Shown: positions 49,166-58,308, counted from the first letter of the stretch. The stretch: DNA of 58,596 nucleotides from Paracoccaceae bacterium (GCA_011389685.1 JAABTV010000018.1:1-58596); one strand, 5' to 3'. Notes: a model not told the origin generated them from the letters alone. Program-made: numbers and translations.

Positions 49166-49735
49166 TTACGCCTGGGCCGCTTCGGCAGCAGGGGCTTCGT
49201 CACCCTTGCGCAGGATGTCGGCCACCTTCTTGCCGCGGCGCTGTGCCACCATGCGCGGGCTGGTTTCCTTTTGCAGCCCGTTGATGGTGGCGCGGATCAT
49301 GTTGTAGGGGTTCTGCGATCCCAGCGATTTCGACACCACGTCCTTGATGCCCAGCATCTCGAACACCGCGCGCATCGGACCACCGGCGATGATGCCGGTC
49401 CCTTCCGGGGCGGTGCGCATCACGACCTTGCCCGCACCGTGGCGGCCTTCCATGTCGTGATGCAGCGTGCGCCCTTCGCGCAGCGGCACACGGATCATCT
49501 GGCGCTTGGCCTGCTCGGTGGCCTTGCGAATGGCCTCGGGGACCTCCTTCGCCTTGCCCTTGCCGAACCCGACGCGGCCCTTCTGATCGCCGACCACCAC
49601 AAGCGCGGCAAAGCCGAAGCGTTTGCCGCCCTTCACGGTTTTCGAAACCCGGTTGATCGCGACGAGGCGATCGGCGAATTCGGGCGCCTCTTCGCGCTCG
49701 CGACCGCGGCCCCGCTGTTGACCTTCTCTTGCCAT
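49166..49735 (-). CDS. rpsE: 30S ribosomal protein S5
   Basis: A 189-residue S5, at the mRNA entry and central to decoding fidelity. The RNA-binding double-stranded motif [20 protein letters not shown] and the [20 protein letters not shown] block are present. The N-terminus has an Arg/Gly-rich extension. 11 bp separate it from rplR upstream and from rpmD downstream. Confidence 0.98.
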   Translation of the reverse strand: MAREGQQRGRGREREEAPEFADRLVAINRVSKTVKGGKRFGFAALVVVGDQKGRVGFGKGKAKEVPEAIRKATEQAKRQMIRVPLREGRTLHHDMEGRHGAGKVVMRTAPEGTGIIAGGPMRAVFEMLGIKDVVSKSLGSQNPYNMIRATINGLQKETSPRMVAQRRGKKVADILRKGDEAPAAEAAQA

Positions 49736-49746
49736 TCCTCGTCTCC

Positions 49747-50106
49747 TTAAATCTTCAGACCGCCGTCACGCGCGGCTTGCGCCAGCGCCTTGACGCGCCC
49801 GTGGAAGAGAAATCCGCCACGGTCGAAATAGGCTTCCTCGACGCCCGCCTTCCTGGCGCGTTCGGCAATCGCGGCGCCCACCTTGGTGGCGGCCTCCACG
49901 TTGTTCCGGCCGACAACGCCCAGTGCCTTCTCGAGCGAGGAGGCGGCGGCGACCGTGCGGCCGGCCACGTCGTCGATCAGCTGTGCGCTGATGTTCTTCG
50001 ACGAGCGGTGCACCGAAAGGCGCAGCTTGCCCTTGTTGACCTTGCGAAGCTTGTTCCGGACGCGCAGGCGGCGCTTGAGGAACGGTTCCCGTTTGCTGTT
50101 TGCCAT
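49747..50106 (-). CDS. rplR: 50S ribosomal protein L18
   Basis: A 119-residue L18 that binds 5S rRNA. ATG 50106 ([13 protein letters not shown]) is chosen over upstream in-frame codons that lie in rplF. Basic N-terminal tail and the 5S-binding core [19 protein letters not shown] and [18 protein letters not shown] are intact. Confidence 0.97.
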   Translation of the reverse strand: MANSKREPFLKRRLRVRNKLRKVNKGKLRLSVHRSSKNISAQLIDDVAGRTVAAASSLEKALGVVGRNNVEAATKVGAAIAERARKAGVEEAYFDRGGFLFHGRVKALAQAARDGGLKI

Positions 50107-50117
50107 TGTTCCCGTCC

Positions 50118-50651
50118 TTACTTCTTCTTGCCTTCCTTGCGGAAGATATACTCGCCCTTGTGCCGGATCCCCTTGCCCTTGTAGGGTTCGGGCGCACGCC
50201 ATTCGCGGATATTGGCCGCGACCTGGCCGACGAGTTGCGAATCATCGCCTTCGATGACGATTTCGGTGTTTTTCGGACAGGTCACCGTGACACCCTCGGG
50301 CACCTCGAAATTGACGTCGTGGCTATAGCCGAGGTTCAGCTTCAGGATATTGCCCTGCATCTGTGCGCGATAGCCGACGCCGGTGATCTCGAGCTCTTTC
50401 TTGAAGCCCTCGGTCACGCCCTGCACCATGTTGGCCACCATCGTGCGGCTCATGCCCCACTGCTGCAACGCGCGCTTGGAATTGCCACGCGGTGTTACCC
50501 GGATCACGTCGTCATCCAGCGCGATGGTCACGTCATCGGTGGCCGTAAAGCGATGCGTCGCCTTCGGACCCTTGATTTCGACGGTCTGGCCGGAGATCGT
50601 GGCGCTCACGCTCGATGGCAGCTCGACCGGTTTTTTCCCAATTCGAGACAT
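50118..50651 (-). CDS. rplF: 50S ribosomal protein L6
   Basis: A 177-residue L6 with two related alpha/beta repeats, at the base of the L7/L12 stalk. [15 protein letters not shown] opens it and [18 protein letters not shown] ends the RNA-binding region. Regular spacing of 11-12 bp to both neighbours. Confidence 0.98.
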   Translation of the reverse strand: MSRIGKKPVELPSSVSATISGQTVEIKGPKATHRFTATDDVTIALDDDVIRVTPRGNSKRALQQWGMSRTMVANMVQGVTEGFKKELEITGVGYRAQMQGNILKLNLGYSHDVNFEVPEGVTVTCPKNTEIVIEGDDSQLVGQVAANIREWRAPEPYKGKGIRHKGEYIFRKEGKKK

Positions 50652-50663
50652 TCTCCGTTCTCC

Positions 50664-51056
50664 TTAGAAGACCGTGCAAAGCACTTCGCCGCCAACATTC
50701 TGGCTGCGCGCGCTTGCATCCGACATCACGCCCCGGGGCGTGCTGACAATCGACACACCAAGGCCCTGACGGACCGAGGGGATGTCCTTGACGCCCATGT
50801 AGACGCGGCGGCCCGGGGTCGAAACCCGCTTGACCTCACGAATGACGGGGGCGCCGTCATAGTATTTCAGGCTGATTTCAAGGGTCGGATGACCCTTGGC
50901 ATCGCTGCCCTTCTCAAAGCCGCGGATGTAGCCTTCGTCAGCCAGCACATCCAGAACCCAGCCGCGCAGCTTCGAAGCCGGGGTCGACACCGTCGATTTC
51001 CCGCGCATCTGGGCATTGCGGATACGGGTGAGCATATCGCCGATAGGATCGTTCAT
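50664..51056 (-). CDS. rpsH: 30S ribosomal protein S8
   Basis: A 130-residue S8 that nucleates the 30S central domain. [19 protein letters not shown] begins it and the C-terminal 16S-binding motif [20 protein letters not shown] is intact. In E. coli S8 also represses the spc operon; whether that holds here, where the operon is split, is unknown. Confidence 0.98.
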   Translation of the reverse strand: MNDPIGDMLTRIRNAQMRGKSTVSTPASKLRGWVLDVLADEGYIRGFEKGSDAKGHPTLEISLKYYDGAPVIREVKRVSTPGRRVYMGVKDIPSVRQGLGVSIVSTPRGVMSDASARSQNVGGEVLCTVF

Positions 51057-51068
51057 GTCACTCTCTCC

Positions 51069-51374
51069 TTACCAGCTCGACTTGACCAGGCCGGGGATCT
51101 GCCCGGCAGAGCCCAGCTCGCGCATCGCGATCCGGCTGAGCTTGAGCTTGCGATAATACGCATGCGGGCGCCCGGTGAGCTGGCAGCGGTTGTGCAGACG
51201 GGTGGCCGAGCTGTTGCGCGGCAGCTTGGCAAGCTTGAGAGAGGCGCGGAACCGCTCCTCCATCGGCTTGGACTCGTCGCTGATGATCGCCTTGAGCGCG
51301 GCGCGCTGGGCGGCGTATTGTTTGACCAGGCGCTGGCGCTTCTTTTCGCGCTCGACCATGGATTTCTTAGCCAT
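51069..51374 (-). CDS. rpsN: 30S ribosomal protein S14
   Basis: A 101-residue S14 of the long, zinc-free form (no CxxC pairs). It has [20 protein letters not shown] and the C-terminus [15 protein letters not shown]. It sits in the 30S head. 12 bp to rpsH and 19 bp from rplE. Confidence 0.98.
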   Translation of the reverse strand: MAKKSMVEREKKRQRLVKQYAAQRAALKAIISDESKPMEERFRASLKLAKLPRNSSATRLHNRCQLTGRPHAYYRKLKLSRIAMRELGSAGQIPGLVKSSW

Positions 51375-51393
51375 ATCAATCTCCTCCCGCGGA

Positions 51394-51957
51394 TCAGCTG
51401 TTGAAGGGCATGTTGAAATGCTTCAACAGCGCCTTGGCTTCCGCGTCGGTTTTCGCGGTGGTGGCGATCACGACGTCCATGCCCCAGACCTCATCGACCT
51501 TGTCATAGTCGATTTCCGGGAACACGATATGCTCTTTCAGGCCCAGAGCATAGTTGCCGTGGCCGTCAAAGCTCTTGCCCGACACGCCGCGAAAGTCACG
51601 GATGCGGGGCATCGCGATGGTGATCAGCCGGTCGAGGAATTCATACATCCGGTCGCCGCGCAGCGTCACCTTGGCGCCCATCGGCATGCCCTCGCGCACG
51701 CGAAAGCCCGCGATCGAGTTCTTGGCGACCGTCGGAACCGCCTTCTGGCCGGCGATGGTGCTCAGGTCTTCGACCGCCGACTTGGCCTTCTTGCTGTCCT
51801 TCACGGCCGCCCGGCCGCAGCCGATATTGAGCACGATCTTGTCCAGACGCGGCGTCATCAGGTCATTCGTATAGCCGAATTCTTCCTTCAGGGCGGCGCG
51901 AATGCTGTCGCGAAACTGCGCCTTGAGACGCGGGATATAGGTAGCGGTATCAAGCAT
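51394..51957 (-). CDS. rplE: 50S ribosomal protein L5
   Basis: A 187-residue L5 that binds 5S rRNA and bridges to the 30S head. Motifs [18 protein letters not shown] and the loop [20 protein letters not shown] are present. Its start overlaps the rplX stop by 8 bp, so translation is coupled. Confidence 0.98.
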   Translation of the reverse strand: MLDTATYIPRLKAQFRDSIRAALKEEFGYTNDLMTPRLDKIVLNIGCGRAAVKDSKKAKSAVEDLSTIAGQKAVPTVAKNSIAGFRVREGMPMGAKVTLRGDRMYEFLDRLITIAMPRIRDFRGVSGKSFDGHGNYALGLKEHIVFPEIDYDKVDEVWGMDVVIATTAKTDAEAKALLKHFNMPFNS

Positions 51958-52261
51958 CGATCACGTCCCCCGTGGTCTTGGCGAAACGCACCTTCTTGTC
52001 GCCTTCGGTCTTGAAGCCGACGCGGGTCGATTTTCCGTTCTTGTCAACATAGGCCAGATTGCTGAGCGCGATCGGCATCGCCACCGGCAAACGCCCGCCC
52101 TGCTCGGTCTGGGTCTGGCGGCGATGGCGGATCGCCATGTTCACGCCGTCGACAATCGCCTTGCCCTCTTTGGGCATGACCTGGGAAATGGTGCCCTGCT
52201 TGCCCTTGTCCTTGCCGGTCAGCACGACAACCTTGTCACCTTTTTTCAACTTGGCAGCCAT
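51950..52261 (-). CDS. rplX: 50S ribosomal protein L24
   Basis: A 103-residue L24, an assembly initiator of the 50S subunit. The KOW motif [19 protein letters not shown] lies at residues 6-24. It starts 1 bp after rplN ends. Confidence 0.98.
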   Translation of the reverse strand: MAAKLKKGDKVVVLTGKDKGKQGTISQVMPKEGKAIVDGVNMAIRHRRQTQTEQGGRLPVAMPIALSNLAYVDKNGKSTRVGFKTEGDKKVRFAKTTGDVIDA

Positions 52262-52262
52262 C

Positions 52263-52631
52263 TTACAGCACCTCCGGGGCGAGCGAGATGATTTTCATGA
52301 AGCTCTTCGCGCGCAACTCGCGAACCACCGGCCCGAAGATACGGGTGCCGATCGGCTCGTTGTTGTTGTTGAGGATCACGGCGGCGTTCCGGTCGAACCG
52401 GATCGCGGTGCCGTCTTCGCGGCGAACTTCCTTGGCGGTGCGCACGACGACGGCCTTGCGGACATCGCCCTTCTTCACGCGACCGCGCGGAATGGCCTCC
52501 TTCACCGATACGACGATGATATCGCCAACCGATGCATAGCGGCGATGCGAGCCGCCGAGGACCTTGATGCACTGAACCCGGCGCGCGCCTGAGTTGTCAG
52601 CGACATCCAGATTGGTCTGCATCTGGATCAT
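52263..52631 (-). CDS. rplN: 50S ribosomal protein L14
   Basis: A 122-residue L14 at the subunit interface. It has [20 protein letters not shown] at the start and [20 protein letters not shown] in the core. An 82-bp gap separates it from rpsQ upstream, longer than other gaps in this block, with no clear hairpin. Confidence 0.98.
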   Translation of the reverse strand: MIQMQTNLDVADNSGARRVQCIKVLGGSHRRYASVGDIIVVSVKEAIPRGRVKKGDVRKAVVVRTAKEVRREDGTAIRFDRNAAVILNNNNEPIGTRIFGPVVRELRAKSFMKIISLAPEVL

Positions 52632-52713
52632 ATGGTTTCTCCCGACCTTTGGGACCGCCTTGCAGCAAGGATCGAGGCCCCAGGGTTTCGATTAAACCGG
52701 GTGTGATTGGGGC

Positions 52714-52944
52714 TTACGCCTCAAGCACCTCCCAGCGTTTCGTCTTGGATTTCGGGGCGCATTCGATGATGCGGACCTGATCTCCCACCTTGTAGGTGTT
52801 CTTCTCATCGTGAGCCCGGTATTTCTTGGACTTGCGGATGGTCTTTTTCAGAACCGGATGGGTGAAACGGCGTTCGACGCTCACGGTGACGGTCTGTGCG
52901 TTGGCGTCCGAGGTGACGGTGCCTTGAAGGATACGCTTGGGCAT
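52714..52944 (-). CDS. rpsQ: 30S ribosomal protein S17
   Basis: A 76-residue S17, an early 16S-binding protein with an OB-fold. Visible are [20 protein letters not shown] and [20 protein letters not shown]. 14 bp downstream of rpmC. Confidence 0.98.
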   Translation of the reverse strand: MPKRILQGTVTSDANAQTVTVSVERRFTHPVLKKTIRKSKKYRAHDEKNTYKVGDQVRIIECAPKSKTKRWEVLEA

Positions 52945-52958
52945 GTGTCAGGCTCCTC

Positions 52959-53165
52959 TCACTCGGCCTTGACCGCAACCGCGGCCTTTTCGTTCAGGAT
53001 GGTCAGAATGCGCGCGGTGTCGCGCTTGACCTGGCGCATGCGCGCGGTGTTCTCAAGCGCGCTGGTCGCCTGCTGAAAGCGCAGGTTGAAGCTCTCTTTT
53101 TTCAGATTGGCCAGCTCTTCGCGAAGCTGGTCGGGCGTCTTGTCACGCAGTTCTTTGGCTTGCAT
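52959..53165 (-). CDS. rpmC: 50S ribosomal protein L29
   Basis: A 68-residue helical-hairpin protein near the tunnel exit, contacting trigger factor and [23 protein letters not shown] and the [16 protein letters not shown] signature are present. It is now the first gene of its own block because bacterioferritin and a 2OG-oxygenase-like gene separate it from rplP. Confidence 0.97.
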   Translation of the reverse strand: MQAKELRDKTPDQLREELANLKKESFNLRFQQATSALENTARMRQVKRDTARILTILNEKAAVAVKAE

Positions 53166-53246
53166 GCCGGTGTCCTTTTCAACATCACCGGAGGGCCGCG
53201 CATCGCGTCACCCTGATTCCGGTGGAGGTCATGGGTAGAAGTGGCG

Positions 53247-53275
53247 CGTATAGGCGGGTTTCGCGCCCATGGCAA
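53247..53275 (-). promoter_or_regulatory. Candidate promoter of rpmC-rpmD block
   Basis: On the minus strand TTGCCA (53275-53270), 17 bp, TATACG (53252-53247), between the bacterioferritin terminator and rpmC. The -10 is identical to those before rplO and rplB. Leader to rpmC about 75 nt. Confidence 0.6.
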
Positions 53276-53287
53276 CCCCTTGCAACG

Positions 53288-53320
53288 CAAATCCCCGCCG
53301 CAGCGTCGCGACGGCGGGGA
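53288..53320 (-). terminator. Intrinsic terminator after bacterioferritin gene
   Basis: TCCCCGCCG and CGGCGGGGA pair over an 11-base loop, 23-51 bp past the stop, followed on the minus strand by ATTTG. It would insulate the iron-regulated gene from the ribosomal promoter just downstream. Confidence 0.65.
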
Positions 53321-53342
53321 ATGCCGGAATCCGGACGGCCGA

Positions 53343-53831
53343 TCAGGCCTCGTTGTCCGAGTCCCCGGCAGAAATCTGTTTCGAGGTATAGCGCTCCTCG
53401 CCGATCCGCTCGATCAGGCTCAGCTGCAACTCAAGCCAGGCCTTGTGCCCCTCTTCTTCAATGGCGATCTCTTCGAACAGCGCGCGGGTCGCCAGATCGT
53501 CGGCTTCATAGGCCTCTTTCGAAGCACGGGTGTAGAACGCAATCGCGTCCTTTTCGTCCGTGAGATCGGCCTTGAACATTTCCTTGAGCGAGCGCGCAAT
53601 GCGCGGTGTCGCCGCAAAGGCCATTTCCGGTTCGCCACCCAGCGCAAAGATCCGTTCGAGAAACCGGTCCGAATGGCCGTTTTCCTCTTCGAACTCGCCG
53701 CGCATCATGTCAGCCAGCTTGTCGAGCCCCCAATCATCGAGCAGATGCGCATGAAGCTGGTACTGATGCGCCGCCGTGAGTTCCATTTGCAGGGCGGTGT
53801 TGAGGTTCTTCAAGGTCGTTGCGTTGGACAT
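53343..53831 (-). CDS. bfr: Bacterioferritin
   Basis: A 162-residue ferritin-like four-helix protein for iron storage. Di-iron ligands are visible as Glu in MELTAAHQY with the following His region, EEENGHSDR (ExxH) and EEIAIEEEGHKAWLE (second ExxH). The haem-ligand Met of classical Bfr would be in the helix-2 region (LADMMRGEFEEE), which has two Met. The C-terminus is short and acidic. ATG 53831 follows GGAGGGAAG. An Irr-type palindrome overlaps its probable start site. Confidence 0.9.
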   Translation of the reverse strand: MSNATTLKNLNTALQMELTAAHQYQLHAHLLDDWGLDKLADMMRGEFEEENGHSDRFLERIFALGGEPEMAFAATPRIARSLKEMFKADLTDEKDAIAFYTRASKEAYEADDLATRALFEEIAIEEEGHKAWLELQLSLIERIGEERYTSKQISAGDSDNEA

Positions 53832-53852
53832 GGGAGTCTTCCCTCCAGGTTG

Positions 53853-53871
53853 TTAGAATGTTTCTAATATA
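53853..53871 (-). promoter_or_regulatory. Candidate Irr box (ICE) over bfr promoter
   Basis: TTAGAA-TGT-TTCTAA (53853-53867) is a perfect 6-3-6 inverted repeat and matches the alphaproteobacterial Irr/ICE core TTAGAA-N3-TTCTAA. On the minus strand it abuts a perfect -10 CTATAT (53872-53867), with a weak -35 (GGTTTA) 17 bp upstream, so bound Irr would cover the transcription start. Irr represses iron-storage genes under iron limitation in this class. Confidence 0.7.
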
Positions 53872-53985
53872 GTGCTCTTTGCACGAACCTAAACCCTCCG
53901 ACCGGAAAACCCCAGAGGATAACGAATGCCATCATGCCGCGGCTTCCCACTCGCCCGGCCCGCCCGGACCGGCTATCCATGTGCC

Positions 53986-54606
53986 ATGGCACAGATTGAT
54001 TCCCTCTTCGTCACCCGCCTCTATCGCGCCCGGCTTGCCGCGCTTGGCCCCGCGATCGACGCCTCCGAACTCGAAGCCTCCTGTCTTTCCATCGCCGAGG
54101 ATGACGCGGCCGGCCAGCAATGGTGCGAGGAAAACGCCTATCCCGGCTATACCTCCTATGCCTCGCTCGGCGATCTGCCATGGCGCTTTCCGATCTTCGC
54201 CGATCTCAAGACGGCGCTCGATGCCCATGTCGCCGCCTTCGCCGCCGATCTCGACTTCGATCTGGGCGACGGGCGGCTCGAACTCGAGGATCTCTGGATC
54301 AACATCCTGCCCGAGGGCGGCAGCCATGCCTCCCATATCCACCCCCATTCGGTGATTTCGGGCACCACCTATGTCGCCATGCCCGACGGCGCCTCGGCCC
54401 TGAAACTCGAAGACCCGCGCTCGGCCCGGATGATGGCCGCCCCCCCGCGCCTCAAGGACGCCCGCGAAGAGCTGCGCACCTTCGTCTATGTCACGCCACG
54501 GGTCGGCGACGTGCTGCTCTGGGAGTCGTGGCTGCGCCACGAGGTGCCGATGAACATGGCCGAGGACGAGCGGGTGTCGGTGAGTTTCAATTACAAGTGG
54601 GTGTGA
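53986..54606 (+). CDS. TIGR02466-type putative 2OG-Fe(II) oxygenase
   Basis: A 206-residue protein with the TIGR02466 pattern: WINILPEGGSHASHIHPHS (candidate iron His), SGTTYVAMPDGASALKLEDPR, and LLWESWLRHEVPMNMAEDER with a second His and Arg suited to 2-oxoglutarate binding. The substrate is unknown. ATG 53986 (MAQIDSLFV) is chosen. It is on the strand opposite the ribosomal genes, divergent from bfr and convergent with rplP. Confidence 0.82.
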   Translation: MAQIDSLFVTRLYRARLAALGPAIDASELEASCLSIAEDDAAGQQWCEENAYPGYTSYASLGDLPWRFPIFADLKTALDAHVAAFAADLDFDLGDGRLELEDLWINILPEGGSHASHIHPHSVISGTTYVAMPDGASALKLEDPRSARMMAAPPRLKDAREELRTFVYVTPRVGDVLLWESWLRHEVPMNMAEDERVSVSFNYKWV

Positions 54607-54651
54607 GCGCGCAACGCGGCGCACGACCGCCGGAAATCCCGAAAAAGGAAA

Positions 54652-54727
54652 ACCCCCGCACGAGAAATCGCGCGGGGGTCTTTTCTTCGCCGGGGCGCGG
54701 CCCGGACGATTTTTCACGGAAAAATCG
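54652..54727. terminator. Double hairpin between convergent oxygenase gene and rplP
   Basis: First, ACCCCCGC/GCGGGGGT (54652-54679) followed on the plus strand by CTTTTCTT, a terminator for the oxygenase gene. Second, CGATTTTTC-ACG-GAAAAATCG (54707-54727), an AT-arm palindrome 42 bp past the rplP stop that can act on either strand. Confidence 0.7.
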
Positions 54728-54769
54728 CCTATACTGCGCGAGCCAGAAAACGCTCACACATTATCGACC

Positions 54770-55183
54770 TTACCAATCCTCGCGAATCACCAGGCGGGTC
54801 TTGATCGGCAGTTTCATCGCCGCCAGGCGCAGGGCCTCGCGGGCGATCTCCTCGTTGACACCGTCGATCTCGAACATCACCCGGCCGGGCTTGACCTTGC
54901 AGGCCCAGAAATCGACCGAGCCCTTGCCCTTGCCCATCCGCACCTCGGTGGGTTTGGACGACACCGGCGTGTCGGGAAAGATCCGAATCCAGACCCGGCC
55001 CTGACGCTTCATGTGGCGCGTCATGGCCCGGCGGGCGGCTTCGATCTGGCGGGCGGTGACCCGCTCGGGTTGCGTCGCCTTGAGCCCGTAGGTGCCGAAG
55101 GTCAGCTCCGAGCCGCCCTTGGCCTCGCCCTTGATCCGGCCCTTGAACATCTTGCGGAATTTCGTGCGCTTGGGTTGCAGCAT
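54770..55183 (-). CDS. rplP: 50S ribosomal protein L16
   Basis: A 137-residue L16 near the A-site and 5S rRNA. It has [40 protein letters not shown] and [15 protein letters not shown]. It is now the last gene of the rplB-rplP block; in most bacteria rpmC would follow directly. Confidence 0.98.
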   Translation of the reverse strand: MLQPKRTKFRKMFKGRIKGEAKGGSELTFGTYGLKATQPERVTARQIEAARRAMTRHMKRQGRVWIRIFPDTPVSSKPTEVRMGKGKGSVDFWACKVKPGRVMFEIDGVNEEIAREALRLAAMKLPIKTRLVIREDW

Positions 55184-55195
55184 CTCGGTTACTCC

Positions 55196-55903
55196 TTAGC
55201 GGCGGCCACCGGCGCCACGCGGGGCCGGACCGTCCTGGATTTCCTGTGCCTTGCGGTCACGCGCCTGCGGGTCATGCTCGAGGATCTCGCCCTTGAAGAT
55301 CCAGACCTTGATCCCGATGATGCCATAGGCGGTCATCCCTTCGGCAGCGGCGTAATCGATATCGGCCCGCAGGGTGTGAAGCGGCACGCGACCTTCGCGA
55401 TACCATTCGGTCCGGGCGATCTCGGCACCGCCGAGACGGCCCGCCACGTTCACCCGGATGCCGAGGGCACCCATCCGCATCGCGTTCTGCACCGAGCGTT
55501 TCATCGCCCGGCGAAAGCTCACCCGGCGCTCAAGCTGCTGGGCAATCGATTCCGCCACCAGCTGGGCGTCGAGCTCGGGCTTGCGCACTTCGACGATGTT
55601 GAGATGCAGATCGCTCGCGGTCATCGCGGCCAGCTTCTTGCGCAGCACCTCGATATCCGCGCCCTTCTTGCCGATGATGACGCCGGGGCGGGCGGTGTGG
55701 ATCGTGACCCGGCACTTCTTGTGCGGGCGCTCGATGATCACGCGGGCCACGCCGGCCTGCTTGCACTCTTCCTTGATGAATTCGCGCATCCGGATGTCTT
55801 CGAGAAGAAGATCACCGTAATCCTTGGTATTCGCGAACCAGCGGCTGTCCCAGGTGCGGTTGACCTGAAGGCGCATGCCGATCGGATTGACTTTCTGACC
55901 CAT
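55196..55903 (-). CDS. rpsC: 30S ribosomal protein S3
   Basis: A 235-residue S3 of the 30S head and mRNA entry helicase. The KH domain ([20 protein letters not shown]) and the C-terminal domain ([20 protein letters not shown]) are intact. Its start overlaps the rplV stop by one base. Confidence 0.98.
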   Translation of the reverse strand: MGQKVNPIGMRLQVNRTWDSRWFANTKDYGDLLLEDIRMREFIKEECKQAGVARVIIERPHKKCRVTIHTARPGVIIGKKGADIEVLRKKLAAMTASDLHLNIVEVRKPELDAQLVAESIAQQLERRVSFRRAMKRSVQNAMRMGALGIRVNVAGRLGGAEIARTEWYREGRVPLHTLRADIDYAAAEGMTAYGIIGIKVWIFKGEILEHDPQARDRKAQEIQDGPAPRGAGGRR

Positions 55904-56283
55904 TAGGCTTGCTCCTCAATCTGACGCACCTTGATGGTAAGCTCCGAGAACGGCTTCATGATCTTGCCGAACCGGCCACGTGCCCGCGGACGGCCACGCT
56001 TCATCACCAGGTTCTTGCCCACCCAGGCTTCGGTGACGACGAGTTCATCGACGTCAAGCCCGTGGTTGTTCTCGGCATTCGCGATGGCGGACTGAAGGCA
56101 TTTCTTCACGTCCTCGGCGATCCGCTTCTTGGAAAAGGTCAGGTCCGTCAGGGCCTTGTCGACCTTCTTGCCGCGGATCATCGCGGCCACCAGGTTCAGT
56201 TTCTGCGGGCTCGTGCGAAGCATGCGGGTTTTCGCCATTGCTTCGTTGTCGGCCACGCGGCGGGGGTTCTTGTCCTTGCCCAT
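55903..56283 (-). CDS. rplV: 50S ribosomal protein L22
   Basis: A 126-residue L22 whose beta-hairpin lines the exit tunnel. ATG 56283 ([15 protein letters not shown]) is used; an internal ATG at MAKTRML is also possible. The core [20 protein letters not shown] and [20 protein letters not shown] is intact. 4 bp after rpsS. Confidence 0.97.
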   Translation of the reverse strand: MGKDKNPRRVADNEAMAKTRMLRTSPQKLNLVAAMIRGKKVDKALTDLTFSKKRIAEDVKKCLQSAIANAENNHGLDVDELVVTEAWVGKNLVMKRGRPRARGRFGKIMKPFSELTIKVRQIEEQA

Positions 56284-56287
56284 GGTC

Positions 56288-56566
56288 TTACTTCCGCTTC
56301 GCTTTTTTGTCGGCGGCGTGACCGTAATAGGTCCGCGTCGGCGAATATTCACCGAACTTCTGGCCGATCATGTCTTCGGTCACGTTGACCGGGATGTGCT
56401 TCTTGCCGTTATAGACGCCAAACGTCAGGCCCACGAACTGGGGCAGGATCGTCGAGCGGCGCGACCAGATCTTTATGACTTCGTTGCGGCCCGACTCGCG
56501 CGACGCCTCGGCCTTTTTCAGGACGTAGGCATCGACAAAGGGGCCTTTCCATACAGAGCGAGACAT
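56288..56566 (-). CDS. rpsS: 30S ribosomal protein S19
   Basis: A 92-residue S19 of the 30S head next to S13. [40 protein letters not shown] and LGEFSPTRTY-like [13 protein letters not shown] are present. 3 bp after rplB. Confidence 0.98.
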   Translation of the reverse strand: MSRSVWKGPFVDAYVLKKAEASRESGRNEVIKIWSRRSTILPQFVGLTFGVYNGKKHIPVNVTEDMIGQKFGEYSPTRTYYGHAADKKAKRK

Positions 56567-56569
56567 ATG

Positions 56570-57412
56570 TTAACGTCCCTTCTTCTTGGCGTGCCGCGAG
56601 CGCAGGATGAGCTTGCTGGACGCTTTGTTCTTGTTGCGGGTGCGCGCACCCTTGGTCGGCTTGCCCCAGGGCGACACCGGGTGACGACCACCCGAGGTCC
56701 GGCCCTCGCCACCGCCATGGGGGTGGTCGATCGGGTTCATGACCACGCCGCGCACGCTCGGGCGGATGCCCTTGTGGCGCATGCGGCCGGCCTTGCCGTA
56801 ATTCTGGTTGCTGTTGTCGGGGTTGCTGACGGCACCGACGGTGGCCATGCATTCCTGACGCACCAGCCGCAACTCGCCCGAGCTGAGCCGGATCTGCGCG
56901 TAACCGCCGTCACGTCCGACGAACTGGGCATAGGTGCCCGCGGCGCGCGCGATCTGGCCGCCCTTGCCGGGCTTCATCTCGATGTTGTGCACGATCGTGC
57001 CGATCGGCATGCCCGAGAACGGCATCGCGTTGCCGGGTTTGACATCGACCTTCGCGCCGGCAAAGATCCTTTCGCCCACCGCCATGCGCTGGGGGGCCAG
57101 GATATAGGCCTGCTCGCCATCTTCATACTTGATCAGCGCAATGAAGGCGGTCCGGTTCGGATCGTATTCGATCCGCTCGACGGTGGCCGCCACATCGAAC
57201 TTGTTGCGCTTGAAATCGACGATCCGGTAGAGGCGTTTCGCCCCGCCCCCGCGTCGCCGCGAGGTAATCCGCCCGGTGTTGTTACGGCCGCCCGACTTGG
57301 TCAGACCCTCGGTGAGGGATTTGACAGGACGTCCTTTCCACAGCTCCGAACGGTCGATCAGCACCAGCCCGCGCTGGCCCGGCGTCGTCGGCTTATACGA
57401 CTTGAGTGCCAT
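56570..57412 (-). CDS. rplB: 50S ribosomal protein L2
   Basis: A 280-residue L2, required for subunit joining and peptidyl transferase. It has the SH3/OB core and the conserved C-terminal [20 protein letters not shown] loop with its essential His. It starts a new block because rplW is cut off by a terminator and two small genes. Promoter candidate at 57566-57594. Confidence 0.98.
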   Translation of the reverse strand: MALKSYKPTTPGQRGLVLIDRSELWKGRPVKSLTEGLTKSGGRNNTGRITSRRRGGGAKRLYRIVDFKRNKFDVAATVERIEYDPNRTAFIALIKYEDGEQAYILAPQRMAVGERIFAGAKVDVKPGNAMPFSGMPIGTIVHNIEMKPGKGGQIARAAGTYAQFVGRDGGYAQIRLSSGELRLVRQECMATVGAVSNPDNSNQNYGKAGRMRHKGIRPSVRGVVMNPIDHPHGGGEGRTSGGRHPVSPWGKPTKGARTRNKNKASSKLILRSRHAKKKGR

Positions 57413-57565
57413 GCTTTCTGTCTTCCGTTTAGCAAACGAAGAGGCCGTTGCGGCGCTCTCCTATGTTGACAGCCCCCCGAAGGTGGCCTTGGTATAGGGC
57501 GCCGAAGGTCCCCGACTGCAAAAATCACCGGCCCCGGAACGAATCCGAGGCCGCGCGACCTGGGT

Positions 57566-57594
57566 CGTATAGCGGGGATGGAAATGGGTGTCTA
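57566..57594 (-). promoter_or_regulatory. Candidate promoter of rplB-rplP block
   Basis: On the minus strand TAGACA (57594-57589), 17 bp, TATACG (57571-57566). The leader to rplB is about 150 nt. A second TATACC at 57492-57497 with TTGCAG 19 bp upstream could be a further start. Confidence 0.55.
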
Positions 57595-57635
57595 TAGGAA
57601 GAACGGGGTTTTCCGCCCGCATTGCCCGCGCGCGC

Positions 57636-57812
57636 TCACTTCTTGTCGCGCGCCGCCTTCTCTTCGCGGCTCAGCTTGTTGCCCCAGACATTCCTGCTCA
57701 GGCCCAGTTCCTTGGGCAGCGGCTTGGTCTTGCCGACGCTGACCTCCCCGCCCTTGTCGAGGAATTCGCGGATCAAAGCATCATCGGTGTTCTGCTTGGG
57801 GACATATTTCAT
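57636..57812 (-). CDS. Small conserved hypothetical protein (58 aa)
   Basis: A 58-residue basic protein (MKYVPKQNTDDALIREFLDK then GGEVSVGKTKPLPKELGLSR, NVWGNKLSREEKAARDKK). The start is ATG 57812 with a weak purine-rich leader. The pattern suggests a small folded nucleic-acid-binding protein; I recall similar small proteins in Rhodobacterales but know no function. It sits between the 79-residue gene and the rplB promoter, on the ribosomal strand. Confidence 0.7.
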   Translation of the reverse strand: MKYVPKQNTDDALIREFLDKGGEVSVGKTKPLPKELGLSRNVWGNKLSREEKAARDKK

Positions 57813-57856
57813 GAGATGAGCCTACCCGCTGCACCGGGGGCAGGAAATGGTTGGTT

Positions 57857-58096
57857 TCAGAGCGAGTCCAAATCAAGACCAGCGTTTCTCAGGCGTTTGG
57901 CAATGTTCTTCATTTTTGAAAACTCGGTCGCGAAAGACGGCTTCAAACCCACACCCTCACAAAACTCCCGACCTGATACATCGAACAGTTCTTCCGCCCA
58001 CTTTATCATTTGTAGGTGCATTTCTGCCGACCGCTGTTGGTCCGGGGCGGTCTCTATACATTTTTTGATATGTCGAAAGATCTCTGCCTTGGTCAT
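57857..58096 (-). CDS. Small HTH-like protein (79 aa), low GC
   Basis: A 79-residue protein starting at ATG 58096 (MTKAEIFRHIKKC) after GGAGAAGG; the 18 in-frame codons upstream are rejected. The C-terminal half (SGREFCEGVGLKPSF then ATEFSKMKNIAKRL) reads like a helix-turn-helix, so it may bind DNA. Codon use is AT-rich compared with every neighbour (many AAA, ATA, TTT), which points to recent acquisition. It follows the rplW terminator. Confidence 0.7.
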   Translation of the reverse strand: MTKAEIFRHIKKCIETAPDQQRSAEMHLQMIKWAEELFDVSGREFCEGVGLKPSFATEFSKMKNIAKRLRNAGLDLDSL

Positions 58097-58169
58097 CAGA
58101 TGCCTTCTCCCATGTATGAATAGGACGCACTCAACCCTAAAGTTACCCACCTATTGAAAACAAGTCTCA

Positions 58170-58203
58170 AAAGAAGAAGCCCCCGCCTTTCGGCAGGGGC
58201 TTT
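58170..58203 (-). terminator. Intrinsic terminator after rplW
   Basis: On the minus strand AAGCCCCTGCC-GAAA-GGCGGGGGCTT (58203-58178, one U-G pair, GNRA loop) is followed by CTTCTTTT. The stem begins 106 bp past the rplW stop. It should stop transcription of the S10 operon before the two small genes. Confidence 0.75.
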
Positions 58204-58226
58204 CCATATTCTTCATTCACACCCCG

Positions 58227-58300
58227 CCCCGGACTTGATCCGGGGCCTCCGATCCAACGTCCCGCCCGAAAGGACGAGGTCCCGGGTCAGGCCCGGGACG
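58227..58300. repeat. Pair of alphaproteobacterial REP-like palindromes
   Basis: GCCCCGGA-CTTGA-TCCGGGGC (58227-58247) and GTCCCGGG-TCAGG-CCCGGGAC (58280-58300), 32 bp apart, just after the rplW stop. The word CCCCGGATCAAGTCCGGGG (complement of the first) is, as I recall, one of the commonest dispersed palindromes in alphaproteobacterial genomes. Confidence 0.65.
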
Positions 58301-58308
58301 GTTCTGCG

